Assembly (NCBI GenBank): GCA_951799425.1
Contig: OX637410.1
Location: 4,526,001-4,590,000, forward strand
From: Ilex aquifolium
Taxonomy: Eukaryota > Streptophyta > Magnoliopsida > Aquifoliales > Aquifoliaceae
Direction: 5' to 3'
DNA length: 64,000 nucleotides
Shown: positions 54,371 to 64,000 of the stretch, piece by piece
Layout of the letters: each line of letters opens with the position of its first letter
Numbering within the stretch: position 1 is the stretch's first letter
Program-made: the position numbers and the translations under genes
Notes under the pieces: generated by a model
Seen by the model: only the letters and a program-made list of their open reading frames with translations
What the model was told of the DNA's origin: nothing
The model's database searches: none

Positions 54371-54493
54371 TAGTAGATATTATGGATGATGAATGAAATT
54401 TTATGTATTTATGGATCTTATTAGTTGCTCTCATGATGTGAATGGTTTTAGATAGTAATGTCGTCCAAGGAGGATTTTGGGGCATTACAGGTT

Positions 54494-54505
54494 TGGTATC
54501 AGAGC
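54494..54505 (+). promoter_or_regulatory. E10 primer-binding site (initiator Met tRNA)
   Basis: TGGTATCAGAGC four bases after the LTR end. Confidence 0.92.
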
Positions 54506-54638
54506 CTAGGAATTAGGTCTTACATGGGAGCTGTAGGTTATGGATTACCACTAGAGAAGTAGGACTAGGTTGAATGAATTGTTGATTTAAATTTTACACA
54601 AGTCTTATGCTTTAGATTAAAGTGATAGTTAGGGTGTC

Positions 54639-55285
54639 TTGTACGAGTGCTTGAGGCCCCCGACCAAAGTTGTTCCCTTGAAGGTGGTCGGGTCCTCATA
54701 GGTGAGAGTCACATAATCTGTGAGAGTTCTGCCCCCTTCCACGTTGTGTGGGTAGACCGGGGTAGTTAGGGGAGGCCTCTTATACTCCATCACTGTGGTA
54801 ATCGTGTCAGGGGTCACCTCGAAGGTCTTCCCCCGCACGTTGGTCCTCAACCTACCCCCATCCTCACCAAACACCGACAACTTCTTGTAAAATTCACGGC
54901 ACAAACCTAAATTGTAACCCTTAACCTCTTGAAACCAAATATTCAACCCATGAGCCTCGATTATCCTCAACACTTCATCATTTGGTCCAAGGGAGACTTT
55001 GTCAACGTATCTCTCGCACGTGACATTTTTCTCCTCTATTCGTTGTCTCCGTGCATCGTGCCTCACCTTAGTCCTCCTCTCCTCCCTATCTTGACTACTT
55101 GGGCCCTCTCTGCCCCTTTTGCGAGTGCTCGTGCCCGTAGGTGGTGGTGGGTCCGGGCTCGTCCTCTTTGTGCGGGACTTAAGGGACAACAGTGCCCCGA
55201 CACCAAGGATAGACAAAATCAACATCCACACCCATTCAATGGGCTCACAAATGTTGAGGGATGCTTTTCCCAATCGCGCCATCAC
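54639..55285 (-). pseudogene. E8 env-like ORF, N-terminal half
   Basis: An open frame of about 215 codons from ATG 55285 or the next Met (MMARLGKASLNICEP). A hydrophobic segment (WVWMLILSILGVGALLSL), SRTKR, and a Lys/Arg-rich region come first. Next is the plant-transposon-like domain (CERYVDKVSLGP, YNLGLCREFYKKL, KTFEVTPDTITTVM), ending GGLKHSY where E10 sequence takes over. No internal stop. The N-terminal anchor, basic stretch and domain order are as in E2 and E9. Confidence 0.8.
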
Positions 55286-55570
55286 AAGGGAGTTTAGAAA
55301 TTTGAAGAGGATAAAAAAGGACTTGAGGATTTGGGGGAACTTTGGAGACCTAGGGTTTCTTTGAAGGCACTCAAGATTTTCGGCTAAAAAAACTCAAAAC
55401 TTAACCCTAATCTAGAGAAAAGTGAGAAATTTGAGGTTGGGTGAAGTGTTTTGAAGATTAGAAGAGAGTAGAAGGAGAGGAGAGAGCTTGGGAGCTTGAG
55501 ATTTGGAGGAAATGTGAAGGGTTTCTAAAAAAAACGAACTTAAAACCCTCGTTTTTAGATTTCTGGGCAA

Positions 55571-55717
55571 GACCTTCCGGAAGGTCAATCACAGTCTTCT
55601 GGAAGGTTTTGCTCACTGCTTGAGGCAAAATGTCTAGTAGGCAAAACCTTCCGGAAGGTTTTGCACACTGGACAGAACCTTCCGAAAGGTTTATAAACAA
55701 ACATTTCGGAAGGTTTT
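55571..55717. promoter_or_regulatory. Internal palindrome array upstream of E8 env-like ORF
   Basis: AACCTTCCGGAAGGTT-like palindromes centred at 55578, 55600, 55652, 55683 and about 55707. The first two are 22 apart. About 290-430 bases upstream (minus-strand sense) of the env-like start, as in E2. Confidence 0.6.
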
Positions 55718-57575
55718 GCCTTTGCTGCAAAACCATTCCTTTGTTCAAAAATTCACATCCACTCCAACTTCCCTCAACTCCAAAACATTTTAACACCCTA
55801 TCTATGACATCTAACCTACCAAAAACTTGAACCACACATATGAACCACAATTGATTGATCATGCCCAAAGTAATTTTCGAAATTGCAACATGATTTAAAA
55901 TTTTGATGTTTCAAAGTACAAGACATGGATTTCTAATTTAAACTACAAAAATGAATACCTAAAATGTAAAACATAGCTTTAAATAGCAATGGCATTCCTA
56001 AATTTTAACGAATTTCGAAAGTTGAGCAATATTCCCCTATCCCGCAAGCATAGGGCTACGAAACAAATCGTTCAAATGCCCGAACCAAGAACACATGAGC
56101 AACACCATGGCTTTAAATGCTAGTCTAGAGTATGCACCTACACATTCATTTTCAAACTCGTGTGTGTGTGCAATGGACATGTAATTTAAGCATTTACACA
56201 ATGGAATTCATATTCACTTTGGCTAGCCAAATTAAGCTTCGATGCAAACTCACCAAGGGTGTCTCTCAACGATGAATCACACTCTAGTTATCTGGTATGC
56301 TCTCTATGTGTATATGTGAGATAGAATTCTGTGCACAAACCGAAGTATGTTCACATATAATCCAAAAATGAAGTTTATGCATGAAAATGAAACAACCTTG
56401 GCATAATCTCATGAAAGGAATGCTAGGGCACTAAATAGCAAACCAACTTCTCTTTTTCTTTAAAAGTATGCATCTCCCATGCTTCTCTAGATCATTTAGG
56501 ACTTTCAAGGGTTATAATGGGGCCTTGGGGTGATATTGAGGCAAATGAAAAGAAGGATATAGGAAAACAAAGAGGGTTGTTCCGAGTGGATGACTTTTAT
56601 TTCAAAAACTTCTCCCTTTTCATGGGATTTTCAGTCCGACATCATCACTACACTCTTTGTTTCTTTTCCTTAACATTTTCCGTTTTCTTTTGCCATTCTT
56701 TTCTTCTTTTCACTCCCTTTTTCTCATTTTCTTGGATTTTTCTTTCTTTTTCATTCAACATATGAATTCCACATTCATCATCCCTTTTGTTGGGTTTCCA
56801 CATCACCATTCCTTCTCTTTCATGTTCAATCACGGTCAGCTCTCGGAACAACCAAGGTGTGGTAATTTTTTATCATTTTGCATTGGCTTGGTCAATTGTG
56901 TGGCATGGAAACGAATTTTCAACAAGGCTCAAACATGGCACTAGGGATAGAATTTCACAAGAAAAAGGTTAAGGCTCAAAGTAAATCAAGGACGACCTAA
57001 GATCATTTCTATATAAGCTTGGAGGAGCATTATGCATTTCAAGACAAAGTCAATCAACTACCCAAATGCACCAAACCAAAGCAAGTATAATGAGATTATT
57101 GAACAGATTTTGAATTTGAAAAATTGTTCTTTTGAGTAAATGTAAGTTCCCTCCAACAAGGATTGACACTAAAGCTCACATGGGTACTTATTTCATCTCC
57201 ACTATGCATGTCAAGCTCTAAAATGTGGACTCAATCCGTAAATTGACGAAATTACACATTCAAGGTGTACATATTTGTGAGTTCAAAAACAAACACATAT
57301 GTGATATTCAAGCATAGGATGAACTTCTATAATGTGCTCATATATTCACAATTCAACACAAAGATCAACATATCAACAACCCATAACACTCTTAATAAGG
57401 GAATACAGATCAACATTCAGATATTTTCTCAAAAATTTTCAAATTTTTCACATAATTTGTAACTATTGTGAACAAAAATCTGTATGATATATGAAAGGTG
57501 AATTTTTACCACAAAAATTAGTATTATCAACAAAAATTTCCACAAACATTGGTGTATCATTCAAATGATGCACCT
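55718..57575 (-). other. E8 conserved noncoding spacer
   Basis: No supported gene. Shares blocks with E2 and E9: TATAATGGGGCCTTGG at 56513, the pyrimidine-rich stretch at about 56650-56760, and the GGTTAAGGCTC and GACCTAAGATC block at about 56965-57007. Confidence 0.6.
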
Positions 57576-57650
57576 CACCCCCCAACTTGATTCACGCATT
57601 GTCCTCAATGCAACAAAACATATATGATACGCATTGTCCTCAACGCAACA
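57576..57650 (-). promoter_or_regulatory. E8 internal polypurine tract with duplicated hairpin
   Basis: CAAGTTGGGGGGTG on the minus strand (57589-57576). The hairpin GCATTG-AGGA-CAATGC (57611-57596) and a second copy GCGTTG-AGGA-CAATGC (57646-57631) form a 35-base tandem duplication. The second stem keeps pairing through a G-U wobble in the RNA sense strand. Confidence 0.65.
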
Positions 57651-57844
57651 AAAAGATATGATATGCAATGAAGGACTGTGAAAAGATGAGTAGAGTTAGA
57701 GAACACCTCGCACTTGAGCTTTTGAAAAAAAACACCAATATCTGCAACTAAGAAAAACAATACTATACGAAAAGATAAAGTAAGTAACATGAACAGTTAA
57801 AGTAAATAAAAATGACTGTACACTAAAAAGCATAAGAACAGTTA

Positions 57845-58366
57845 TTACTCTAACAAGTCTGGGTAAACCGGATCCATTGCACGAGGCATCCCAAACCTTG
57901 AAAAAATGTTCTCCTTTAGAAACTTGACCACGAACCGGTGGTCATTGGTCTTGGTCGGGATAGCCTCCACCCATTTGGACACGTAGTCCACTGCCAGCAG
58001 AATGTATAGGTATCCAAATGACACGGGGAAGGGACCCATGAAGTTGATGCCCCAACAATCAAATATCTCGGTAACAAGTACATGGGACATCATGTTCCTT
58101 CGGGTCACACTACCCAAACATTGGTACCTATCACATTCTTTACAGAAAGAGATATAATCTTTTATCAAAGAAGGCCAATAAACACCTGACTGTAGAATCT
58201 TCGCCGAAGTCTTCTTTGAAGAGAAATGGCCACCGCACGCCTTCGAGTGGCAAAATGCAAGGACTTCCTGTTGTTCATTTTTTGGTACGCATCTCCACAT
58301 GACTTGGTCAGGGCAGTACTTGAACAGGTACGAGTTGTCGAAGTAAAAGTACTTCACATCCGCCAT
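57845..58366 (-). pseudogene. E8 integrase with internal deletion
   Basis: Codes the zinc domain (CHSKACGGHF, CKECDRYQ: the last Cys of the usual CDRC is Tyr) and the first catalytic aspartate (GINFMGPFP: the Asp of GIDF is Asn). It then jumps from FSRFGMPRA to the last residues MDPVYPDLLE. About 740 bases with the other two catalytic residues are gone, and the join is at a short shared run near GGATCC. Non-functional. Confidence 0.87.
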
Positions 58367-60245
58367 GAATCTCCGTCTATCCTCTAGGCTTCAGTGCGAT
58401 GTTATTTGTCCTGTTGCAAGATAATTACATATATCAACATACTAGGGAAAAACAGAATGAATCAAAAGTAAATACTCGTTAGGAAAAGATTCAGGGATAG
58501 AAATGTGCTCATCATCATCTTGCACCACAAGTCAGAAGAAATGGTCTGCCACCACGTTCTCAACTCCTTTTTTTATCTTTAATCGTCAAGTTGAATTCTT
58601 ATAGGAGGATTATCCACCTAATGAGTCTCGGTTTGGCATCCTGCATAGACAACAAATACTTCAAAGCAGAGTGATTGGTATAGACTACTATAGGTGAACC
58701 AATGATGTAAAATCGAAATTTATCCAATGCAAATACTACAACTAGCAACTCTTTTTCAGTAGTAGTGTAATTCATTTGTGCTTCATTAATAGTCTTACTA
58801 GCATAGTATATTACATAGGGTCTCTTGTCTTCCCTTTGATCGAGCACAACGCCGACCGCGTAGTCACTCGCGTCGCACATAAGCTCAAATGGTGAGTCCC
58901 ACTTGGGTGGTCGCATGATCAGAGGTGAAATGAGCACGTTCTTTAATTTTTTAAAGGATGCCTCACAATCATTCGACCAAACAAATGTGACATCTTTTGA
59001 AAGCAAATTGGTCAAAGGTCGGGCCAATGCACTAAAGTCTTTAATAAAACGACTATAAAAGCCAGCATGGCTAAGAAATGACCTGATATCTTTGATGACC
59101 TTCGGTGTGGGGAGGTTGGAAATTGCATTCACCTTTGATTTGTCCACTTCAATCCCTTTTGCTGAGACGATGTGGCCGAGCACGATTCCTTGCGTCACCA
59201 TAAAGTGGAACTTTTCCCAATTAAGGACCAAGTTCTTCTCCTCACACCTTTCAAGAACTCTCTCTAAGTTCTCCAAACATCCATCGAATGAATCCCCAAA
59301 CACCGAGAAGTCATCCATGAACAATTCCATGATCTTCTCCACCATGTCACTGAAAATCCCCATCATGCAATGTTGAAAAGTCCTTGGGGCATTGCACAAC
59401 CCAAAATGCATGCGTCGGTAGGCAAAAGTACCGTAGGGGCAAGTGAAGGTGGTCTTTTCTTGATCCTCCAATGCGATCTCAATTTGGTTGTACCCGGAGT
59501 AGCCATCCAAGAAGCAGTAAAATAAATGCCCAACTACTCTTTCCAACACTTGGTCAAGGAATGACAATGGGAAGTAGTCTTTTCTCGTGCACAAGTTGAG
59601 CTTTCGGTAATCAATACACACTCTCCATCCAGTGATCACCCTTATTGGAATAAGCTTGTTCTCCTCATTTGCAACAACCGTGACTCTGGATTTCTTGGGT
59701 ACTACTTGCATGGGGCTAACCCATTTACTATCGGCAATCGAAAAAATGATGCCCATGTCAAGTACCTTTAGCACCTCATCCCTCACTACGTCTTTCATGA
59801 TTGGATTCAACTTTCTTTGTGGTTGTCGAGACGGCTTTGAGTCTTCCTCAAGGTAGATGCAGTGTGTGCAAATGAGGGGGCTTATCCCCTTGATGTCGAC
59901 AATTGTCCAACCAATCGCTCCTCTGTGCCTCCTCAACACTTTCAAGAGATCCTCTTCTTGCTTTTCATCTAAAGTCGAGCTAATCACCACCGGAAAGGTC
60001 TTGTCATCCCCAAGGTATGCATACTTGAGATTGGATGGTAATGGCTTCAACTCCAATATGGGTTTTTGCATATCCGATGGAAATATTTTCTTGACTTGAT
60101 GTGGAAGCTTCTCAAATGTAGGGGTCCATTTTTCTACCCCGTTCAAGCTCTCCAACTCCTCTTGCTCATCAACCTCCTCTATATCAACATTCTCCTCCTC
60201 CCCCAACTTTAAGGTGCTCATTAGTTCCAAGTGATCCTTCACCAT
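58367..60245 (-). pseudogene. E8 reverse transcriptase and RNase H
   Basis: The frame 60245-58599 (548 codons) is open: acidic linker, SKPSRQPQRKLNPIMKDVV, CIDYRKLNLCTRKDYF, palm LFMDDFSVFGDSF, LNWEKFHFMVTQGIVLGH, RSFLSHAGFYSRFIK, and RNase [44 protein letters not shown]. In RNase H the aspartate of TDHSALKYLL is Asn. The frame is broken at about 58598, and the remaining RNase H end and integrase linker (58367-58598) have stops. RT itself looks complete. Confidence 0.87.
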
Positions 60246-60992
60246 TGTGTTGATCCAGTTGATCTCATGTGCCTCTTCATCATCCCCCGGTTATTTAGAA
60301 AAGTTGAAAACATTGAGGTCCATAGTTATGTTCCCAAATGCAAGCTTCGTAAGACTGTTCCTGTAATTAATCACAGCATTAGATGTAGCAAGAAAAGGTC
60401 TACTAAGTATGACAGGAATTTGGGAGCTAAGATTTGCAACCGAGTGAGTGTCAAGCACAATAAAATCAACAGAGAAGTAAAATTTATCAACTTGGACTAA
60501 AACATCCTCGACTACTCCCCTCGGTGTTCTATGATCCGCCAACTGAAGAGTGATTGGAGTTGGCTTCAACTCTTCAAATTGGAGTTGTTGATACACCGAA
60601 TACGGTAGGAGGTTGACACTTGCCCCCAAGTCAAGGAGAGCTTGCTCCACCCGACAATTTCCTATTGTAATGGCAATGGTAGGGCATCCGGGGTCCTTGA
60701 ACTTTGGTGGGGTGTTAGTCCTCAAGATTGAGCTCATTTGCTCGGTGAGGAATGCCTTCTTGAACACATTTAGCCTCCTCTTCACGATACATAAATCCTT
60801 CAAAATCTTGGCATATGAAGGGATTTGCTTTATGGCATCGAGGAGTGGAATGTTGATTTTGACCTGCTTGAACATCTCAATTATATCAGAATAGTTAGCT
60901 ATCTTGACGGGTGGCTTCAAACGATTTGGAAAAGGGGCCGGAATGGGGGATGCATGCATACTTTCATCAACAATTTTTTCTTTTTCACTCAC
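60246..60992 (-). pseudogene. E8 aspartic protease
   Basis: The open frame 60992-60291 has the FKQVKINIPLLDAIKQIPSYAK block, then CRVEQALLDLGASVNLLPYS (active site DLGAS) and ILSRPFLATSNAVINYRN, and ends at a stop near 60291 (NFSK). The link to RT (60246-60290) is in a different frame. Compared with E9 one frameshift separates protease from RT. Confidence 0.85.
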
Positions 60993-61585
60993 CTCACCCC
61001 CCCTCGGAATTATCCTTAGTCTCTTTCTCTAATGGCAATGTGGCATTGGGTGAGACTTTTGGCACAATGGTCTTATCAATTTGTTTTCCACTTCGAAGGG
61101 TGGTGACCGCCTTGAGTTGTTCACAACTCTCCTTGATGGGTTCGGATGACTCAATCACATGTTGGCCTTTAGGGTTTTCTTGGGGTTGAGAGGAAAATTT
61201 CTCCTTCTCTTGTTGTGACGTCCCTATGGCATTGGCAAGTTTTGTGATTTGAGCCGAAATGTTATTGTTGAAGGCGGTTTGGCTTTGGATGAAATTGTAA
61301 ACCACATCCTCTAAGTTCCTCTTATGGAGAGGTTGGTAGGTGGGAGGATTGGATGGTCCTTGTTGACCTTAACTTTGTGGAGGTGAACTTTGGGAAAATT
61401 TTTGTGGAGGTGGGTTCGATGAATACCCTTGCGGATTGGACCGGGGGTATTGAGAGTTAGACGATTGACCTTGACCTTGGTATTGACTTTTCTTGGGAGG
61501 CATAGGAGGTGAATATGCATTAGACCCATGAGGAGTGGGATTCTAATTTCTTCAACTAAAGTTCGGGTGATTACTCCAACCCGAA
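60993..61585 (-). pseudogene. E8 gag C-terminal region
   Basis: 61305-60994 codes FIQSQTAFNNNISAQITKLANAIGTS and EQLKAVTTLRSGKQIDKTI, the gag-protease linker. 61529-61311 is a low-complexity Pro/Gln/Ser/His region in a shifted frame. The stops between them are lesions, not natural ends. Confidence 0.75.
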
Positions 61586-62263
61586 TTATAAGTGTTTGAG
61601 TGTGGGGGAGAATGATTGCCTCGTTTGGTTAAAGACATTGACTTGCTCATAGTACACTTCCTTAAGTGCCGGAATGTTAGGGCACTCCGATATGGAATGC
61701 TCCACACTCTCACAAATTGAGCAACCCTCCTCGGTCTTTGAAATATTAGACACCTTGTGTCTCCTATTGCCTTCTAGATTTTCCACCTTTCGTGACAACT
61801 TGTCGATTTTTGAGAGCAAGTCTTCCCGGTCTCTCAAATCATACATTCCTCCCCTATGTGCTTGACTACTACCCGGAGAAGACCTCGGTACATCGATGGG
61901 ATCCGTGATAACCCAAGATTGGGCATTTTGCACCAATGTACTAAAGTAGTCTAGGGCCTCATCGGGGTCCATGTTTAAGAACTCGCCATTACACATCATG
62001 TCAATGAATTGTCTATGGCCCGGTGTGATTCCTTCATAGAAGAAACTCACCAATTGCCATGATTCAAAACCATGATGTGGAATGGATTGTAACAATTCCT
62101 TGTAGCGATCCCAAAAGTTGTAAAATTGCTCATTGGGCTTTTCCGAGAAGTATTGAATTTGCTTTTTAAGAGCGGTGGTTCTAGGCACCAGAAAAAATTT
62201 GTTCAAAAACTCGGAAAGTATTTGTGCCCAAGAGGTTATGGATCGAGGCCGCAAGGAATTCAA
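61586..62263 (-). pseudogene. gag: E8 gag core and zinc knuckle
   Basis: 225 codons. The retrotransposon-gag core is WAQILSEFLNKFFLVPRTTALKKQIQYF, NEQFYNFWDRYKELLQSIPHHGFESWQ and RQFIDMMCNGEFLNMDPDEA. A charged stretch (RDREDLLSKIDKLSRKVENLEG, coiled-coil-like) follows, and then the zinc knuckle C-x2-C-x4-H-x4-C (CSICESVEHSISEC), which is complete here in contrast to E1. The upstream part of gag is in another frame. Confidence 0.87.
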
Positions 62264-62755
62264 CCACGTTTTTGCTTTGTCCTAAAGGGAAAAGGGAAAC
62301 AATTTCAAGCGAGCTATGTCTTCCATAACGTGATTAGTGATGAAGGTTGCAACTATATCCTCGAATTCCTTAATGTGCAAATAAAGATTTTCTTTTTCAA
62401 TTCTTTGGAATGTAGGAAGTAGTTACAACATTCCCGACTTGACTAGGAAGGCATGAGCTTGGACTAGTAAGAGAATGCATGAGGGAGTGCTGCTACGTGT
62501 GGGTTGGAGAAAATCCCGCATTGACCTCGCCGGAGGATCAATAGGGATATTGTTCTCTTCATTCCTAGGAGGGAAGTGCATTCTAGGGTTTGGAATTCTA
62601 GGGTCTTGCACTCCTCCTCCCCTTGGCACATTAGCACCAATATCCTCAAAATTATCACCGGCATCCTCAGGTGGGTCTTGTTCAATATTCATATTGGGGC
62701 CTAAGGGTTGTCTAACCAATCGATTTTGGTCGTCCCGTTCCCACATACAAAACAA
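62264..62755 (-). pseudogene. gag: E8 gag N-terminus, frameshifted
   Basis: The ATG of MFCMWERDD at 62755 opens 110 codons with an acidic, Pro-rich start (PPEDAGDNFEDIGANVPRGGG, HFPPRNEENNIPIDPPARSMRDFLQP). A frameshift at about 62423-62440 follows. The next piece (LYLHIKEFEDIVATFIT, about 62390-62330) and a TAG near 62283 lead into the gag core. The start is chosen because it is about 130 bases after the primer site. Confidence 0.75.
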
Positions 62756-62882
62756 TATCTACAATTGAAAAATAATTAAAAAAATATATATACAAGGAGC
62801 GACGTACCTCAACTCATGATGAGAATTCACGGGACTTACCTCCGTCGTCCGAAAATCACCTTCTCAATTCAACGCTTTGCCT
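62756..62882 (-). other. E8 leader between primer site and gag
   Basis: Short leader. No further signal seen. Confidence 0.6.
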
Positions 62883-62900
62883 TCACCGGCAACGACGCAA
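62883..62900 (-). promoter_or_regulatory. E8 primer-binding site (tRNA-Asp-like)
   Basis: Minus-strand TTGCGTCGTTGCCGGTGA resembles the Asp tRNA-type site used by Athila elements (TGGCGCCGTTGCCGGGGA), 15 of 18 bases. It is four bases inside the LTR end at 62905. Confidence 0.75.
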
Positions 62901-62904
62901 AAAA

Positions 62905-64000
62905 TGCTTGATTTATATTCCGTCGTCCCTAATCTCCAAACATCATCTCGTAGTAAGTGTATGGCTTATATTGATAGGGGAGTGTCACTCTCCCTCGGAA
63001 TGATGCAAGAAATGGGGTAAACAGAATAGTGGTAATGAAATATATGTGTATGTCTGTACAAAAGTGCTCCCCAAGCACAGAGAGACTTTCGAGTGTCGTG
63101 TTTTACTTGAAAATCATATTCCAAGGTCGTCTCCTCAGGGAAGGAGGTGAATCGTTTTGAAGGTGATTTTGGTGAAAAAGGAAAAGTGTAAAAATCTTTG
63201 AGTTTTGTGTTTTGGTGAGTGAAGATTTTGATTAAAATGCAATGGAAACAAGTGTTGGCTAATCCAAAGAGGTCATTCCAATGGGAATGCCAAATCAACT
63301 CAAGACCTTCCTCCAATGGTTCCTAAATGTTTGATTGATTCGTAGGAAACGCGAGACTAAAATGGAGGTGAGGATTCAAGCGTACACCGTGACAAGTTTA
63401 AGGTGTATCAAGAACTCACAACCATGTCCACACTCAACCTAGTCAAACCAAATCAACGTGCACTAAAAGGAGGAATGAAAAAGAGTTAATTTAGCATACC
63501 CAAGGGGAACTCTCCATTGGATTAGCCAACTTGAAGCTTAGTTACTCATTTAATGCAAGAACAGAAATGAAATGAAGAGACATTGCGAAGAAATGAAGGT
63601 TGTAACTTAAATTAATGCAAGAAGACATAAACTACAGAAAAATGCATTTAATACCCATTTGAAGAACTTGAGATGAAAACTTAAATGCAACAATGGTAGA
63701 ATCTAAGATACTCAACTAAACTTGCAATGTACTTGAAGTAAATGACAATAAATGAAGCTTACAGGAGTCTTAAGAAAGGTTACAAGTGAAATGGATGGAA
63801 GAAAATGTAAAAATCTAAGCTTTCTATCTCTATGTCTTCTTCCTTGGAGCTTCTCTCTCTACAATGCAATACAATCTAAATAATGTGTAAAATATGATGC
63901 ATTTTCGTCCATGGAGCCCTCCCTAGGTGTGTGACAGGCCTCCAATCAAAAGGGGGCTAACTTGATGGCTTGGGCAGGCTAGGACAAGCCTAGCCTGCAA
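62905..64000 (-). repeat. E8 5' LTR, partial (runs off the window)
   Basis: Starts TGCTTGATTTATATTCC on the + strand after the primer site and matches 39618 onward with scattered differences. The palindrome array of this LTR would lie at about 64190, outside the window. Confidence 0.9.

Larger units (their letters stand above)
52338..54489 (+). repeat. E10 LTR (2152 bp)
   Basis: Ends are defined by TG at the E8 break and CA four bases before the initiator-Met primer site. Contains the palindrome array (52676-52846), TATAAATA (52898-52905) and a 33-base tandem repeat (54286-54370). Confidence 0.82.
52338..54638 (+). mobile_element. E10: Tekay-like LTR with primer site and short leader only
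   Basis: LTR 52338-54489 (TGTAAACCCCC to GGCATTACA), then the primer site, then about 130 bases of leader. E8 env-like sequence resumes at about 54639. There is no gag or pol. It lies in the E8 env-like ORF. The missing env-like middle shows that a deletion removed the rest of E10 together with E8 sequence. Confidence 0.78.
39618..64000 (-). mobile_element. E8: Athila-type element, split by E9 and E10, 5' LTR runs off the window
   Basis: Minus-strand order from the right: 5' LTR (62905 to beyond 64000), primer site (62883-62900), gag, protease, RT, RNase H, integrase, hairpin-polypurine site, spacer, palindrome array, env-like ORF, polypurine tract, 3' LTR (51957-51675 and 41047-39618). E9 sits in the 3' LTR and E10 in the env-like ORF. 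Without the insertions it would be about 11-12 kb. gag and pol carry few stops, but integrase has a large deletion. Confidence 0.88.

Overview
The window looks like a heterochromatic, gene-poor stretch of an angiosperm nuclear genome. I found no host protein-coding gene, tRNA or rRNA that I could support. Nearly every base can be assigned to LTR retrotransposons of the Ty3/gypsy superfamily. They fall into two plant lineages: Athila-type elements (pol of the FMDD/FIDD type, a DLG protease, and an env-like ORF that matches the plant-transposon domain) and chromoviruses of probable Tekay type (initiator-Met tRNA primer site, C-terminal chromodomain). In-frame stops, frameshifts and solo or partial LTRs show that most copies are old. 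One copy (E5) is young and almost intact. The element numbers E1 to E10 are mine.

Layout. E1 (1-4210, +) is a decayed Athila, cut by E2. E2 (4211-10692, -) is an Athila with 3' LTR, env-like ORF, long spacer and integrase end; its 5' half is missing. E3 (10693-15039, +) is the 3' end of a divergent Athila-like element. E4 (15040-35451, +) is a Tekay-like chromovirus with the order integrase - LTR - gag-pol, and it is itself interrupted twice: by E5 (18699-28654, -), a complete 9.96-kb Tekay element with TSD GTTAC, and by E6 (32156-33848, -), an LTR-only insertion with TSD CACTA. E7 (about 35452-39617, -) is a very AT-rich decayed Athila related to E1. It is interrupted by E8 (39618 to the window end, -), an Athila of the E2 family. 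E8 is in turn split by E9 (41048-51669, +, TSD GCAGT), which landed in the E8 3' LTR, and by E10 (52338 to about 54638, +), a Tekay-like LTR with primer site that sits in the E8 env-like ORF.

How the parts work together. In each element gag, protease, reverse transcriptase, RNase H and integrase would come from one genomic RNA. The env-like ORF lies far downstream, behind a 2.5-kb noncoding spacer. Two structures recur that ordinary annotation does not explain. First, arrays of paired short palindromes sit in the LTRs, and an array of the same sequence type is repeated a few hundred bases upstream of the env-like ORF. The motif covaries with the element: TTCCGGAA in E2 and E8, TACCGGTA in E9. 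This points to a second, internal promoter or enhancer for the env-like gene that copies the LTR control region. Second, a hairpin with a GGA-type loop followed by the polypurine tract CAAGTTGGGGGGTG occurs at the 3' LTR and again just after integrase. The inner copy is positioned like a central polypurine tract, and its stem shows compensatory changes between elements.

All boundaries, repeat spacings and motif matches were read by eye from the sequence. No alignment, database or expression evidence was available.
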